Counted from the stretch's first letter, positions 1 to 5,861 are shown. The stretch: 5,889 nt of DNA from Roseobacter sp. (GCA_024636425.1 JAGXHB010000202.1:1-5889), one strand, 5' to 3'. Numbers and translations: made by a program. The notes: generated from the sequence alone by a model not told the origin.

Positions 1-53
1 CGAGATCTACACGTAAGGAGTCGTCGGCAGCGTCAGATGTGTATAAGAGACAG
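1..53 (+). other. Illumina Nextera i5 adapter left on the contig end (not genomic)
   Basis: Bases 1-12 match the end of the P5 arm (CGAGATCTACAC). Bases 13-20 (GTAAGGAG) match a standard 8-nt Nextera i5 index. Bases 21-34 are TCGTCGGCAGCGTC, and 35-53 are the 19-bp Tn5 mosaic end AGATGTGTATAAGAGACAG. The order and orientation are exactly those of a Nextera library molecule read into its insert. The organism's own DNA therefore begins at base 54. A GTG at 39-41 inside this adapter is open in frame with the downstream gene and gives a false 9-residue N-terminal extension. Confidence 0.98.
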
Positions 54-65
54 GTTCAATTCCTG

Positions 66-833
66 ATGCGACGCTGGCTTGCGATACTAGCAGCAACCGC
101 CTGCCTTTCGTCCCCTGCCCTTGCGCAGGAAGACATCGTTCTGGGGCTGAACCAGACCGAAGTGTCGATTTCGACCAATTTCAATGGATCCGAGATCATC
201 ATTTTCGGGGCGGTCAAACGCGAAGTGCCGATCCCCGAAGGGCCCGAGCTTGGGGTGGTTATCACCGTATCGGGGCCTTCAAGACCAGTTACCGTCCGGC
301 GCAAGGAGAAAGTATACGGCATTTGGGTGAACACCGATGCCGTCGAAGTGGACCGCGCCCCCAGCTTTTATGCAGTGGCCACCAGCGGCCCGCTGGATGA
401 CGTGCTGAACCGGACCGAAGACCTGCGCCACAGGATTTCCGTGCCGCGTGCGATCCGGTCGGTGGGTGCACCGATGGACATCACCGATTCAACGGCTTTC
501 ACCGATGCGCTGATCCGGCTCCGGTCGAAAGCGGACTTGTATCAACTGATCGAAGACGGCGTCACCGTTGACCAGCAGACGCTTTTCCGCTCCACGATCC
601 GACTGCCCGCCGCTCTGGTCGAAGGCGATTACACCACGCGCATCTTTCTGACCCGTGGGGGCGAGGTGGTGGCGCAGTACGAAACACTGATCGACGTGCG
701 CAAAGTCGGGATGGAACGTTGGCTTTACAAGCTATCGCGCGAGCAATCGCTGATCTACGGTTTATTATCACTTGCCATCGCAATCGCTGCAGGTTGGTTC
801 GCCTCGGCTGTGTTCGTCTTTATCCGCCGCTAG
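66..833 (+). CDS. TIGR02186 / PF09608 family secreted protein with C-terminal membrane anchor
   Basis: This is a 255-residue conserved alphaproteobacterial envelope protein of unknown biochemical role. Residues 1-20 form a signal peptide: an MRRW basic start, a hydrophobic core, and a probable signal peptidase I site after ALA (residues 18-20). A roughly 200-residue, beta-rich extracytoplasmic region follows, beginning with a segment rich in short hydrophobic strands (about 22-50). One membrane helix lies at about 229-251 and ends in IRR, predicting a periplasmic domain held by a C-terminal anchor. I recognise the family from overall sequence and architecture. From memory, homologues often sit beside a TauE/SafE-type exporter, which would lie off the left edge. 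I chose ATG at 66 because it opens a complete signal peptide and the earlier in-frame GTG at 39 is adapter. No ribosome-binding site can be judged, as only 12 genomic bases precede the start. It converges with the SDR gene, 11 nt away. Confidence 0.85.
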   Translation: MRRWLAILAATACLSSPALAQEDIVLGLNQTEVSISTNFNGSEIIIFGAVKREVPIPEGPELGVVITVSGPSRPVTVRRKEKVYGIWVNTDAVEVDRAPSFYAVATSGPLDDVLNRTEDLRHRISVPRAIRSVGAPMDITDSTAFTDALIRLRSKADLYQLIEDGVTVDQQTLFRSTIRLPAALVEGDYTTRIFLTRGGEVVAQYETLIDVRKVGMERWLYKLSREQSLIYGLLSLAIAIAAGWFASAVFVFIRR

Positions 834-859
834 TCCCGCCCGATCTAACCCCGCCCGAT
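830..859. repeat. 15-bp imperfect tandem duplication spanning two convergent stop codons
   Basis: Bases 830-844 (CTAGTCCCGCCCGAT) and 845-859 (CTAACCCCGCCCGAT) match at 13 of 15 positions, head to tail. On the minus strand each copy reads ATC GGG CGG ... TAG, so the last codons and stop of the SDR gene are duplicated. The outer copy carries the palindromic CTAG that supplies the TAG stop of the + strand gene at 831-833. There is no obvious terminator hairpin between the two converging genes. Confidence 0.7.
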
Positions 860-1543
860 ATAGGGCATCTTGGTCGCCATCACCGTCAGGAACTGCACAT
901 TCGCCTCGGGCGGCATCTGCGCCATGTGCAGCACCGACGCTGCGGCATGTTTCACATCCATCGTGTCCATCCCGGGATTGGCGGCCTTCAGCCCCGCCAC
1001 CAACTCACTTTCGGCATTGCCGATGTCGATCTGACCACAGGCGATGTTGAAAGGGCGGCCATCAAGTGACAGCGTCTTTGTCAGGCCGGTGACGGCATGT
1101 TTGCTCATGGTATAGCAGACCGATCCGGGGCGCGGCACATAGGCCGACAATGACCCGTTATTGATGATCCGCCCGCCGTCGGGCTGCTTGCGCATGCGTT
1201 CGAACGCCAGTTGCGCCGTGATGAACATACCATTGATATTGACCTGCATGACCTCGGTCCACGTCTCGAGCGGGATTTCATCAATCGGTCCGGAGGTGCC
1301 GAACAGACCCGCATTGTTGAACAGGACGTCAATATGTCCAAAAGCCTCGAAGGCCCCTCGCATGGCAGCTGCGTCGGTCACATCGGCGGGCAAAGCGACG
1401 GCATTCGCATATTCCGCAGCAATGCTATCCAGCCGGTCCCTGCGACGCGCGATCAACCCCACACGCCAGCCTTCGCGCAGGAAAAGCTCGGCGGTGGCGC
1501 GGCCGATCCCTGAACTTGCCCCCGTGATCAAAATGGTCTTCAT
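845..1543 (-). CDS. Short-chain dehydrogenase/reductase (classical SDR family oxidoreductase)
   Basis: This 232-residue cytosolic NAD(P)-dependent oxidoreductase has unknown substrate. The Rossmann glycine motif TGASSGIG is at residues 7-14 and NNAG is at 76-79. The catalytic tetrad is complete: Asn102, Ser131, Tyr144 and Lys148, in the usual YxxxK form with Ser and Tyr 13 apart. The Arg cluster at 33-35 after the second beta strand favours NADP(H) over NAD(H). The length is slightly short for a classical SDR (about 250), with a compact C-terminal substrate region. The ATG overlaps the TGA stop of the upstream helicase gene as ATGA and has a strong AGGAGG seven bases upstream, so the two genes should be co-transcribed and translationally coupled. 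Nothing visible links the two functions, so the pairing may only reflect shared expression. The SDR assignment is firm; a specific reaction cannot be read from sequence. Confidence 0.93.
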   Translation of the reverse strand: MKTILITGASSGIGRATAELFLREGWRVGLIARRRDRLDSIAAEYANAVALPADVTDAAAMRGAFEAFGHIDVLFNNAGLFGTSGPIDEIPLETWTEVMQVNINGMFITAQLAFERMRKQPDGGRIINNGSLSAYVPRPGSVCYTMSKHAVTGLTKTLSLDGRPFNIACGQIDIGNAESELVAGLKAANPGMDTMDVKHAAASVLHMAQMPPEANVQFLTVMATKMPYIGRG

Positions 1544-3075
1544 ACCTCATCCTCCTGCATGTCCAGACTAAGGGGCGCTGTCGGCGTCGCCTTCAGGTCA
1601 TCAACCCTCAACCCGCCGGACGGCTTTGACAAGCGGTTGCGCACCACCCAGATCAGCCGGTCCTGCGCGCGGGTGATGGCGACATAGGCCAGACGCTTCC
1701 ACAGTGGCTGTCCCGCCTCTGAGCGCCCCATCCGCGCCGCTGCGTACAGATCGGGCGCAAAGACCTGCACCGTATCCCACTGGCTGCCCTGCGCCTTGTG
1801 GATGGTAACAGCGGCCCCATGCAGGAACGTGGCCCCCATGCGCGCGGCAAAGGGAATGAACGGTTCTTCCTCGTCCGGCTTTTCGATCTTGACGATGGAC
1901 GCTGCCGAAATCTGCGGATCTTCCGCGCCCATGACATGCAAACGGCTGAAGCCGGGCTTGCGGCCATTGCCCAGATACACCACTTGCGCGCCTTTGATCA
2001 GACCGCGTGCCTCAAGATCCAGCCGCTTCTTGCGGTGCTTGAGCGGCAGTTCGATCCCGTCGCAGATCAGCGGCTCCCCTTCCAGCAGCGCATCTTCAGG
2101 CGCGCCATGGACCGACCGGAAGGCATTGATCAACCGGATGCGGGTGGCATTGCGCCAGACCAGCACAGGGGATCGCGCCATCAGGTCAACCTCGACGCGC
2201 TGGCCCCAGACGACACGGTCATCGGTTTTCGACGCCTGCTCAACCATCCGCTCAAACTGCTCAAACGTCAGTTCGGGGTCAGCAAGCGCATGCGCCAGAT
2301 CAAGGATCGGATTGTCCGCTTCCTGACGGTGAATCCGGCTGAGGTTCAGAACACGCGATGCGGGCAGCTTTTCAAACACCATCGTGCCCGACTGCCCGAC
2401 GGGGGCCAACTGCGCGGGATCACCGAACAGCAGCAAGGTCGGGAAAATCTCTTTCAGATCTTCGAACTGCTTGTCGTCCAGCATCGAACTTTCATCGACA
2501 AAGCCGATGTCCAGCGGCTCTTCGCGCCGCTTCCAGCCCGTGATGAAATCGCTCCCGCGCAGCCCCGCAGCCGCCAGCGCCCCGGGGATCGACTTGTTGT
2601 TCGCGTAAAACGCATGAGCGCGGTCCAGCGCGATCTCGTTCATCCCCTCGATCACGGGGCGTTCGCCGTTCCCCGCCAGCCATTCCGCGATCCGTTCATA
2701 TTCAGGGTCGTAGACGGGCGTGTACAGGATCCGGTGGATCGTCGTCGCAGGCACGCCGCGCAAACGCAGCACCGAAGCAGCCTTGTTGGTGGGCGCAAGG
2801 ATCGCCAGCGTACGCTTGTCCTTGCGTTTGCGCGATTCGTAGTCGCCCGAGACGATCTCGACCCCGGCTTGCTGCATCGCGCGGTAAAGCTCGGCCAGCA
2901 GCAAGGTTTTGCCGGACCCTGCCTTGCCGGTCACAGCCATCACCTGATCCTTGCCCCCCGGCGGTGGTATCAGCAGGCTGTCCGCAAGATCGATGCCCGC
3001 ATGGCGCAGCATGTCGGTCACGCTGTCAAAGGCGGCGGCCTGATCGTCGGAATATATCACGGCAGGTGTTGTCAT
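1540..3075 (-). CDS. RecD/Dda-like superfamily 1B DNA helicase (AAA family ATPase)
   Basis: This is a 511-residue predicted 5'-3' DNA helicase of the RecD2/Dda/Pif1-like SF1B group. All core motifs are visible in order: Q-motif Gln12, Walker A GKAGSGKT at 50-57, motif Ia LAPTNKAA at 93-100 followed by TTIHRIL, Walker B VDESSML at 193-199, motif III LLFGDPAQLAPVG at 215-227, motif IV around LSRIHRQ at 245-251 with the expected arginine, motif V TIHKAQGSQWDTV at 424-436, and motif VI YVAITRAQDRL at 464-474. It lacks the N-terminal OB/HhH extension of full-length RecD2 (about 700 or more residues), so it resembles the compact Dda-like class. A general role in DNA repair or replication is inferred from the family. 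The ATG at 3075 has AGGG seven bases upstream. It begins 41 nt after the luxI remnant and overlaps the SDR start by four bases. No disruption is seen. Confidence 0.92.
   Translation of the reverse strand: MTTPAVIYSDDQAAAFDSVTDMLRHAGIDLADSLLIPPPGGKDQVMAVTGKAGSGKTLLLAELYRAMQQAGVEIVSGDYESRKRKDKRTLAILAPTNKAASVLRLRGVPATTIHRILYTPVYDPEYERIAEWLAGNGERPVIEGMNEIALDRAHAFYANNKSIPGALAAAGLRGSDFITGWKRREEPLDIGFVDESSMLDDKQFEDLKEIFPTLLLFGDPAQLAPVGQSGTMVFEKLPASRVLNLSRIHRQEADNPILDLAHALADPELTFEQFERMVEQASKTDDRVVWGQRVEVDLMARSPVLVWRNATRIRLINAFRSVHGAPEDALLEGEPLICDGIELPLKHRKKRLDLEARGLIKGAQVVYLGNGRKPGFSRLHVMGAEDPQISAASIVKIEKPDEEEPFIPFAARMGATFLHGAAVTIHKAQGSQWDTVQVFAPDLYAAARMGRSEAGQPLWKRLAYVAITRAQDRLIWVVRNRLSKPSGGLRVDDLKATPTAPLSLDMQEDEV
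1551..1556 (-). promoter_or_regulatory. Strong Shine-Dalgarno for the SDR gene, inside the helicase 3' end
   Basis: On the minus strand AGGAGG is followed by seven bases and then the SDR ATG (1543-1541). It lies within the last codons of the helicase gene, which stops one base past the SDR start codon. It supports both the chosen SDR start and coupled translation. Confidence 0.75.
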
Positions 3076-3116
3076 GGCGCGACCCTAGTTGAGGGGCACG
3101 CCGGGGGCCAGATCCG

Positions 3117-3380
3117 TTAGCCGTTAATTGCACATTGAAACTGTTCCATCGGCCCGAAACTGACGTCAAACCAGCGACGTGATTGCGCCGCCGAAATCTC
3201 CGAGCGCGGCGCAAGGCGTGCCTGTGCCTCTGCGTCAAAACTCCACAGCCCCACGCTGACAGCGGCACGACCGACCCCGCGGCTGCCCAGTATCTCCGGC
3301 GACGACCCGATGATCTGGTAGATCCGCACCAGGCGCGCGTCAAACACACCGCCGAAATGATTGACACCAAACCCGCGCAC
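3117..3380 (-). pseudogene. luxI: luxI remnant: C-terminal ~87 residues of an acyl-homoserine-lactone synthase
   Basis: The frame encodes a coherent C-terminal LuxI segment of roseobacter type. Recognisable blocks are RGFGVNHFGGVFDARLVRIY, then IIGSSPEILGSRG, then SVGLWSF, and a closing SRRWFDVSFG. Full-length family members are about 210-220 residues. The N-terminal half, with the conserved Arg/Phe/Trp and acidic residues that bind S-adenosylmethionine and catalyse acyl-lactone formation, is absent. Upstream of codon GTG 3378-3380 the same frame stays open to the luxR stop (3450-3452), but that stretch no longer looks like LuxI and has no ATG; it is hairpin and linker sequence. The GTG stands where I expect the Met of a typical MRGFG block, so it is probably not a natural start, though GGA just upstream could allow weak translation. 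The codon choice is still gene-like, so the deletion may be recent. Identification is by my recall of the family, not by a search. Confidence 0.8.
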
Positions 3381-3422
3381 GCTTCCAAATGGCGTAAAAT
3401 CCCGGGGGGAGTCTGCAAAGAC

Positions 3423-3438
3423 GGGGGGCTGGCCCCCC
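3423..3438 (-). terminator. GC-rich hairpin downstream of luxR (candidate terminator)
   Basis: Six G then CTGG then six C make a perfect 6-bp stem with a 4-nt loop, starting 11 nt past the luxR stop. On the minus strand it is followed by GTCTTTGC, which has only a short T-rich stretch, so it is a weak intrinsic terminator. A second C-run on the minus strand (3409-3404) could pair with the same G-run as an alternative. A minor 4-bp hairpin (3411-3422) lies between them. Confidence 0.5.
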
Positions 3439-3449
3439 TGACCCGCTTG

Positions 3450-4169
3450 CTAGATGACGATCAGGCCACGGCTGAGCGCGCGTGCCACCGCATGGGTCGT
3501 GTTCAACGCTCCCAGCTTGAACCGCGCACTTTCAATGTAGACGCGCAGTGTGTTCTCCGAGATCGACAGGGTATTTGCCACCTGCGCCCGGTTATAGCCG
3601 ATGGCAAGCAGCGTCATCGCATCCACCTCGCGCGGTGACAAAGCCTGCGATATCTCTGGCGTGCGATCCGGTTCGAATTCAAGCGCCTTCTGGTTAAAGA
3701 CATGCGCGATCAGGATCAGGGCGCGACCATTCGTTTCGGTAAACCGCTTCCAACTGTCGTCGTCACAGTCATCATTGATCGTAAAAAGCGCGAACTGACC
3801 GTTGGGCCCGCGGATCGGTACGGTAAATCCCTGATTTCCCACACCGTGTTCAATAGCCTCTGTCAGAAAGACGCGCGCGGCCTTGCTGGTTCAGTCCAGG
3901 CGTTTCCAGTCCACCGGGTGAAACCGCTGGTAGCAACCCGATACAACCGGGTCGATGCGCAAGTATTTCTGGGATAGATAGCGTTCTTGCCACGCGATGG
4001 AGTATGTTCCGCAGCCGTATTGATCGCCAGCAGAATCCACCCAGTGATAAACGATATGGCGTACATCGAAATGACCGCGAACCGCCTCGCTCGCGGTCTG
4101 CAATCCATCAAGCGAGCGCGTCTGTTCCAGCGCTTCGAGGATCTGGTCCAATGTGCGGGTCGGTACCAT
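3450..4169 (-). pseudogene. luxR: luxR-family AHL-responsive regulator interrupted by an in-frame TGA at codon 93
   Basis: Read through one TGA (3893-3891), this is a 239-codon LuxR-type quorum-sensing regulator, the family's normal length. The N-terminal autoinducer domain keeps the signature residues Trp60, Tyr64, Asp73-Pro74 and Trp88, aligning with TraR Trp57, Tyr61, Asp70 and Trp85. The C-terminal LuxR HTH (about 176-236) is intact, with Glu181 and Gly191 ten residues apart as in TraR Glu178 and Gly188. Both halves are in the same frame, so there is no frameshift. Codon 93 follows KRLD, where I expect Trp, so a single TGG to TGA change explains it. The truncated product would be 92 residues without a DNA-binding domain. 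GTG at codon 110 could restart translation but has no well-placed ribosome-binding site. I chose ATG 4169 because it gives the family length. The locus lies between ccr and a luxI remnant, so signal production is also lost locally. A sequencing error is possible. Confidence 0.87.
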
Positions 4170-4323
4170 GCGTCTGCCGTCCAGTCCTTGCTTGAAGAAC
4201 GCTGATCTCGGCCATTGCGACACTCTCGGCATCATCCAACTGGTCCGCAAGCGCGGATAATCCGTTGAGTTTTGCGAATGCCTTAAGGTCTTTGAGAACG
4301 TCCAATATCCAGTCACTTTTCAT
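4108..4323 (-). CDS. Small hypothetical protein upstream of luxR (71 residues)
   Basis: Residues 1-45 (starting MKSDWILDVLKDL) look like two or three amphipathic helices rich in Leu, Ala, Asp and Lys, a credible soluble helical protein. It resembles, from memory, a short conserved ORF found before luxR in roseobacters, but I cannot assign a function. The tail after about residue 48 (RTGRQTHGTDPHIGPDPRS...) is low in structure. It runs 62 nt into the luxR reading frame, so the original C-terminus may have been altered by an indel, or the overlap may be natural. A longer in-frame ATG at 4416 adds 31 residues that look like translated leader, so I prefer 4323; its Shine-Dalgarno is weak. It is probably in one transcript with luxR. 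It could be an adaptor or a regulatory peptide for LuxR, but this is only position-based speculation. Confidence 0.55.
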   Translation of the reverse strand: MKSDWILDVLKDLKAFAKLNGLSALADQLDDAESVAMAEISVLQARTGRQTHGTDPHIGPDPRSAGTDALA

Positions 4324-4423
4324 GTTGAGGATCCCATCTAGAGGGTTAAAGAAGCATTGAAACAACCATAGCATGTATTCGATTTTGGGCGATATTCGCA
4401 GAATCCAATCCCCCATTTATGGT

Positions 4424-4445
4424 GAGGTGTGAAAATCCAAACCTC
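4424..4445. promoter_or_regulatory. 22-bp imperfect dyad upstream of the luxR transcript (candidate operator)
   Basis: On the minus strand, half-site GAGGTTTGGAT faces TTTCACACCTC. Eight of eleven paired positions are symmetric (GAGGT, then TG and A at the matching inner positions, complemented on the other side). It is centred about 110 nt before the small ORF start. The size and position suit a lux-box-like or other dimeric regulator site, but it does not match the classical CTG-rich lux box closely. I could not place convincing -35 and -10 elements beside it. Confidence 0.4.
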
Positions 4446-4447
4446 TG

Positions 4448-4472
4448 TTTTCCAATGCGAAGCTTTTTCCAA
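4448..4472. repeat. Two direct TTGGAAAA copies, 17-nt period, in the luxR leader
   Basis: On the minus strand TTGGAAAA occurs at 4472-4465 and again at 4455-4448. Related TTGGAT copies follow at 4440-4435, inside the 22-bp dyad, and at 4408-4403. The spacings of 17 and then 15 nt fall between one and two helical turns. It may be a regulator array or simple AT-rich chance similarity. Confidence 0.3.
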
Positions 4473-4479
4473 CGCAAAA

Positions 4480-4511
4480 CGCCCGCGAACCGGAGGACCG
4501 ATTCGCGGGCG
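4480..4511 (-). terminator. Rho-independent terminator of ccr
   Basis: Arms at 4480-4489 (CGCCCGCGAA) and 4502-4511 (TTCGCGGGCG) pair perfectly over 10 bp. An inner CGG/CCG pairing encloses an AGGA loop on the + strand. On the minus strand the stem is followed directly by TTTTGCGTT. It sits 27 nt past the ccr stop and separates ccr transcription from the small ORF-luxR unit. Confidence 0.88.
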
Positions 4512-4538
4512 CTTGTTTCCATTACGGAAACAGTAAGC

Positions 4539-5819
4539 CTATTTCTTAGCGTCCAGCGCGTCTTCCAGCGTCCGCAATCCGGTCACCGGAGCTTGCACCA
4601 GCACAGACATGTTTCCCGGCTTGTGTTCATTGGCGAGCATTTTCATATGCGCCGCCGGCAGATCGTTCCAGGTGAACACTTCGGACATGCACGGATCAAG
4701 ACGGCGTTCCAGCATCAGCTTGTTCGCGGCAGAAGCCTGCTTGAGGTGGGCAAAGTGGCTGCCCTGCAACCGCTTCTGGTGCATCCACATGTAGCGCACG
4801 TCGAACGTCAGGTTGAAGCCCGATGTGCCGGCGCAGATCACGACCATGCCGCCTTTTTTACAAACGAAGGTGGAGACCGGGAAGGTCGCCTCGCCGGGAT
4901 GTTCAAACACCATGTCGACGTTGACGCCCTTGCCTGTGACCTCCCAGATCGCGGCCCCGAATTTGCGCGCTTCCTTGAACCACGCGGCATATTCGGGGGT
5001 GTTTACCGTCGGCATCTGGCCCCAGCAGTTGAAGTCCTTGCGGTTCAGGACGCCCTTGGCCCCCAGATCCATTACGAAATCACGTTTGCTTTCGTCCGAG
5101 ATCACGCCGATCGCGTTCGCACCCGCAGTATTGATCAGCTGGATCGCGTAGGATCCCAGCCCTCCCGACGCGCCCCAGACCAGCACGTTCTGGCCCGGCT
5201 TCAGGTCATGCGGTTCGTGTCCGAACAGCATCCGGTAGGCCGTGGCCAGCGTCAGGGTATAGCAGGCTGCTTCTTCCCAGGTCAGGTGCTTGGGGCGCGG
5301 CATCAATTGCTGCGCCTGCACGTTCGTGAACTGGGCAAACGATCCGTCAGGCGTCTCGTAGCCCCAGATCCGCTGGCTCGTGGAATACATCGGATCGCCG
5401 CCGTTGCATTCTTCGTCGTCGCCGTCATCCTGGTTGCAGTGGATCACGACCTCGTCGCCGACTTTCCAGCGCTTTACCTTGTCACCGACTGCCCAGACGA
5501 TACCCGATGCGTCGGAACCCGCGATATGAAATGGCTGCTTGTGGCCGTCAAACGGGCTGATCGGCTTGCCCAAGGCGGCCCAGACACCATTATAGTTGAC
5601 GCCTGCCGCCATCACGAGCACCAGCACTTCATTGCTGTCGAGCGTCGGCACATCGACAACTTCTTCCAGCATGGCGGTATTGGGGTTGCCGTGGCGTTCG
5701 CGGCGGATTGTCCAGGCATACATCTGCTTCGGCACGTATCCCATCGGAGGAATCTCGCCAATCTCGTACAGATCCTTTTCGGGGGCGTCATATTGCGCGA
5801 TGTTGGTGTCCAAGGCCAT
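4539..5819 (-). CDS. ccr: Crotonyl-CoA carboxylase/reductase
   Basis: This 426-residue cytosolic enzyme carries out the NADPH-dependent reductive carboxylation of crotonyl-CoA with CO2 to ethylmalonyl-CoA, the key step of the ethylmalonyl-CoA pathway for acetyl-CoA assimilation in organisms lacking isocitrate lyase. It is an MDR-superfamily protein: a GroES-like N-terminal part (about 35-185) and a Rossmann fold with nucleotide motif WGASGGLGS at 215-223. The CO2-pocket residues described for the Kitasatospora enzyme appear by eye as Asn77, Tyr154-Glu155 (Phe-Glu in that enzyme) and His355. The length is typical. I chose ATG 5819 because GGAG sits six bases upstream; the in-frame GTG at 5831 would place that site inside the coding region. 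It is followed by a strong terminator, so it is likely a single-gene unit. No frameshift or lost motif is seen. Its neighbour luxR is decayed, so any past quorum control through that LuxR is now doubtful. Confidence 0.96.
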   Translation of the reverse strand: MALDTNIAQYDAPEKDLYEIGEIPPMGYVPKQMYAWTIRRERHGNPNTAMLEEVVDVPTLDSNEVLVLVMAAGVNYNGVWAALGKPISPFDGHKQPFHIAGSDASGIVWAVGDKVKRWKVGDEVVIHCNQDDGDDEECNGGDPMYSTSQRIWGYETPDGSFAQFTNVQAQQLMPRPKHLTWEEAACYTLTLATAYRMLFGHEPHDLKPGQNVLVWGASGGLGSYAIQLINTAGANAIGVISDESKRDFVMDLGAKGVLNRKDFNCWGQMPTVNTPEYAAWFKEARKFGAAIWEVTGKGVNVDMVFEHPGEATFPVSTFVCKKGGMVVICAGTSGFNLTFDVRYMWMHQKRLQGSHFAHLKQASAANKLMLERRLDPCMSEVFTWNDLPAAHMKMLANEHKPGNMSVLVQAPVTGLRTLEDALDAKK

Positions 5820-5825
5820 GTCGGT

Positions 5826-5829
5826 CTCC
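5826..5829 (-). promoter_or_regulatory. Shine-Dalgarno deciding the ccr start
   Basis: GGAG on the minus strand is six bases before ATG 5819-5817. This favours the 426-residue product over a four-residue-longer GTG start at 5831. Confidence 0.7.
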
Positions 5830-5843
5830 ACAGTCAGAATAGG

Positions 5844-5861
5844 TTTTGCCGCAGTGCAGAA
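5844..5861. promoter_or_regulatory. Candidate GC-box/TGC dyad in the ccr leader
   Basis: TTTTGCCGCAGTGCAGAA lies 25 nt upstream of the ccr start and shows partial symmetry (TTTGC facing GCAGA). Acyl-CoA or PHB-metabolism regulators of alphaproteobacteria such as RamB/ScfR- and PhaR-type proteins bind TGC/GCA-containing dyads, so this is a possible operator. The match is imperfect and no firm promoter hexamers were found. Confidence 0.25.

Noticed and set aside
39..65. GTG start at 39 for the first gene
   Set aside because: It lies inside the Nextera mosaic end; the true signal peptide begins at ATG 66.
1798..3120. 440-codon open frame on the + strand opposite the helicase
   Set aside because: It is antisense to a gene with every helicase motif. 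Its translation is Arg/Gln/Leu-rich without domains, a common shadow in high-GC genes.
3026..3418. 130-codon minus-strand frame overlapping the luxI remnant and helicase start
   Set aside because: It is out of frame with both recognisable proteins, starts at TTG, and has no family resemblance.
3891..3893. TGA read as Trp or selenocysteine
   Set aside because: The helicase gene in the same window ends with TGA, so the code is standard. The site sits in a Trp position and no selenocysteine insertion context is evident.
4324..4416. N-terminal extension of the small ORF from ATG 4416
   Set aside because: The added 31 residues look like translated leader and lack a ribosome-binding site that outranks the 4323 start.
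4403..4472. CRISPR-like array from the TTGGA repeats
   Set aside because: The repeats are only 6-8 bp with 15-17-nt spacing, far too short for repeat-spacer units.
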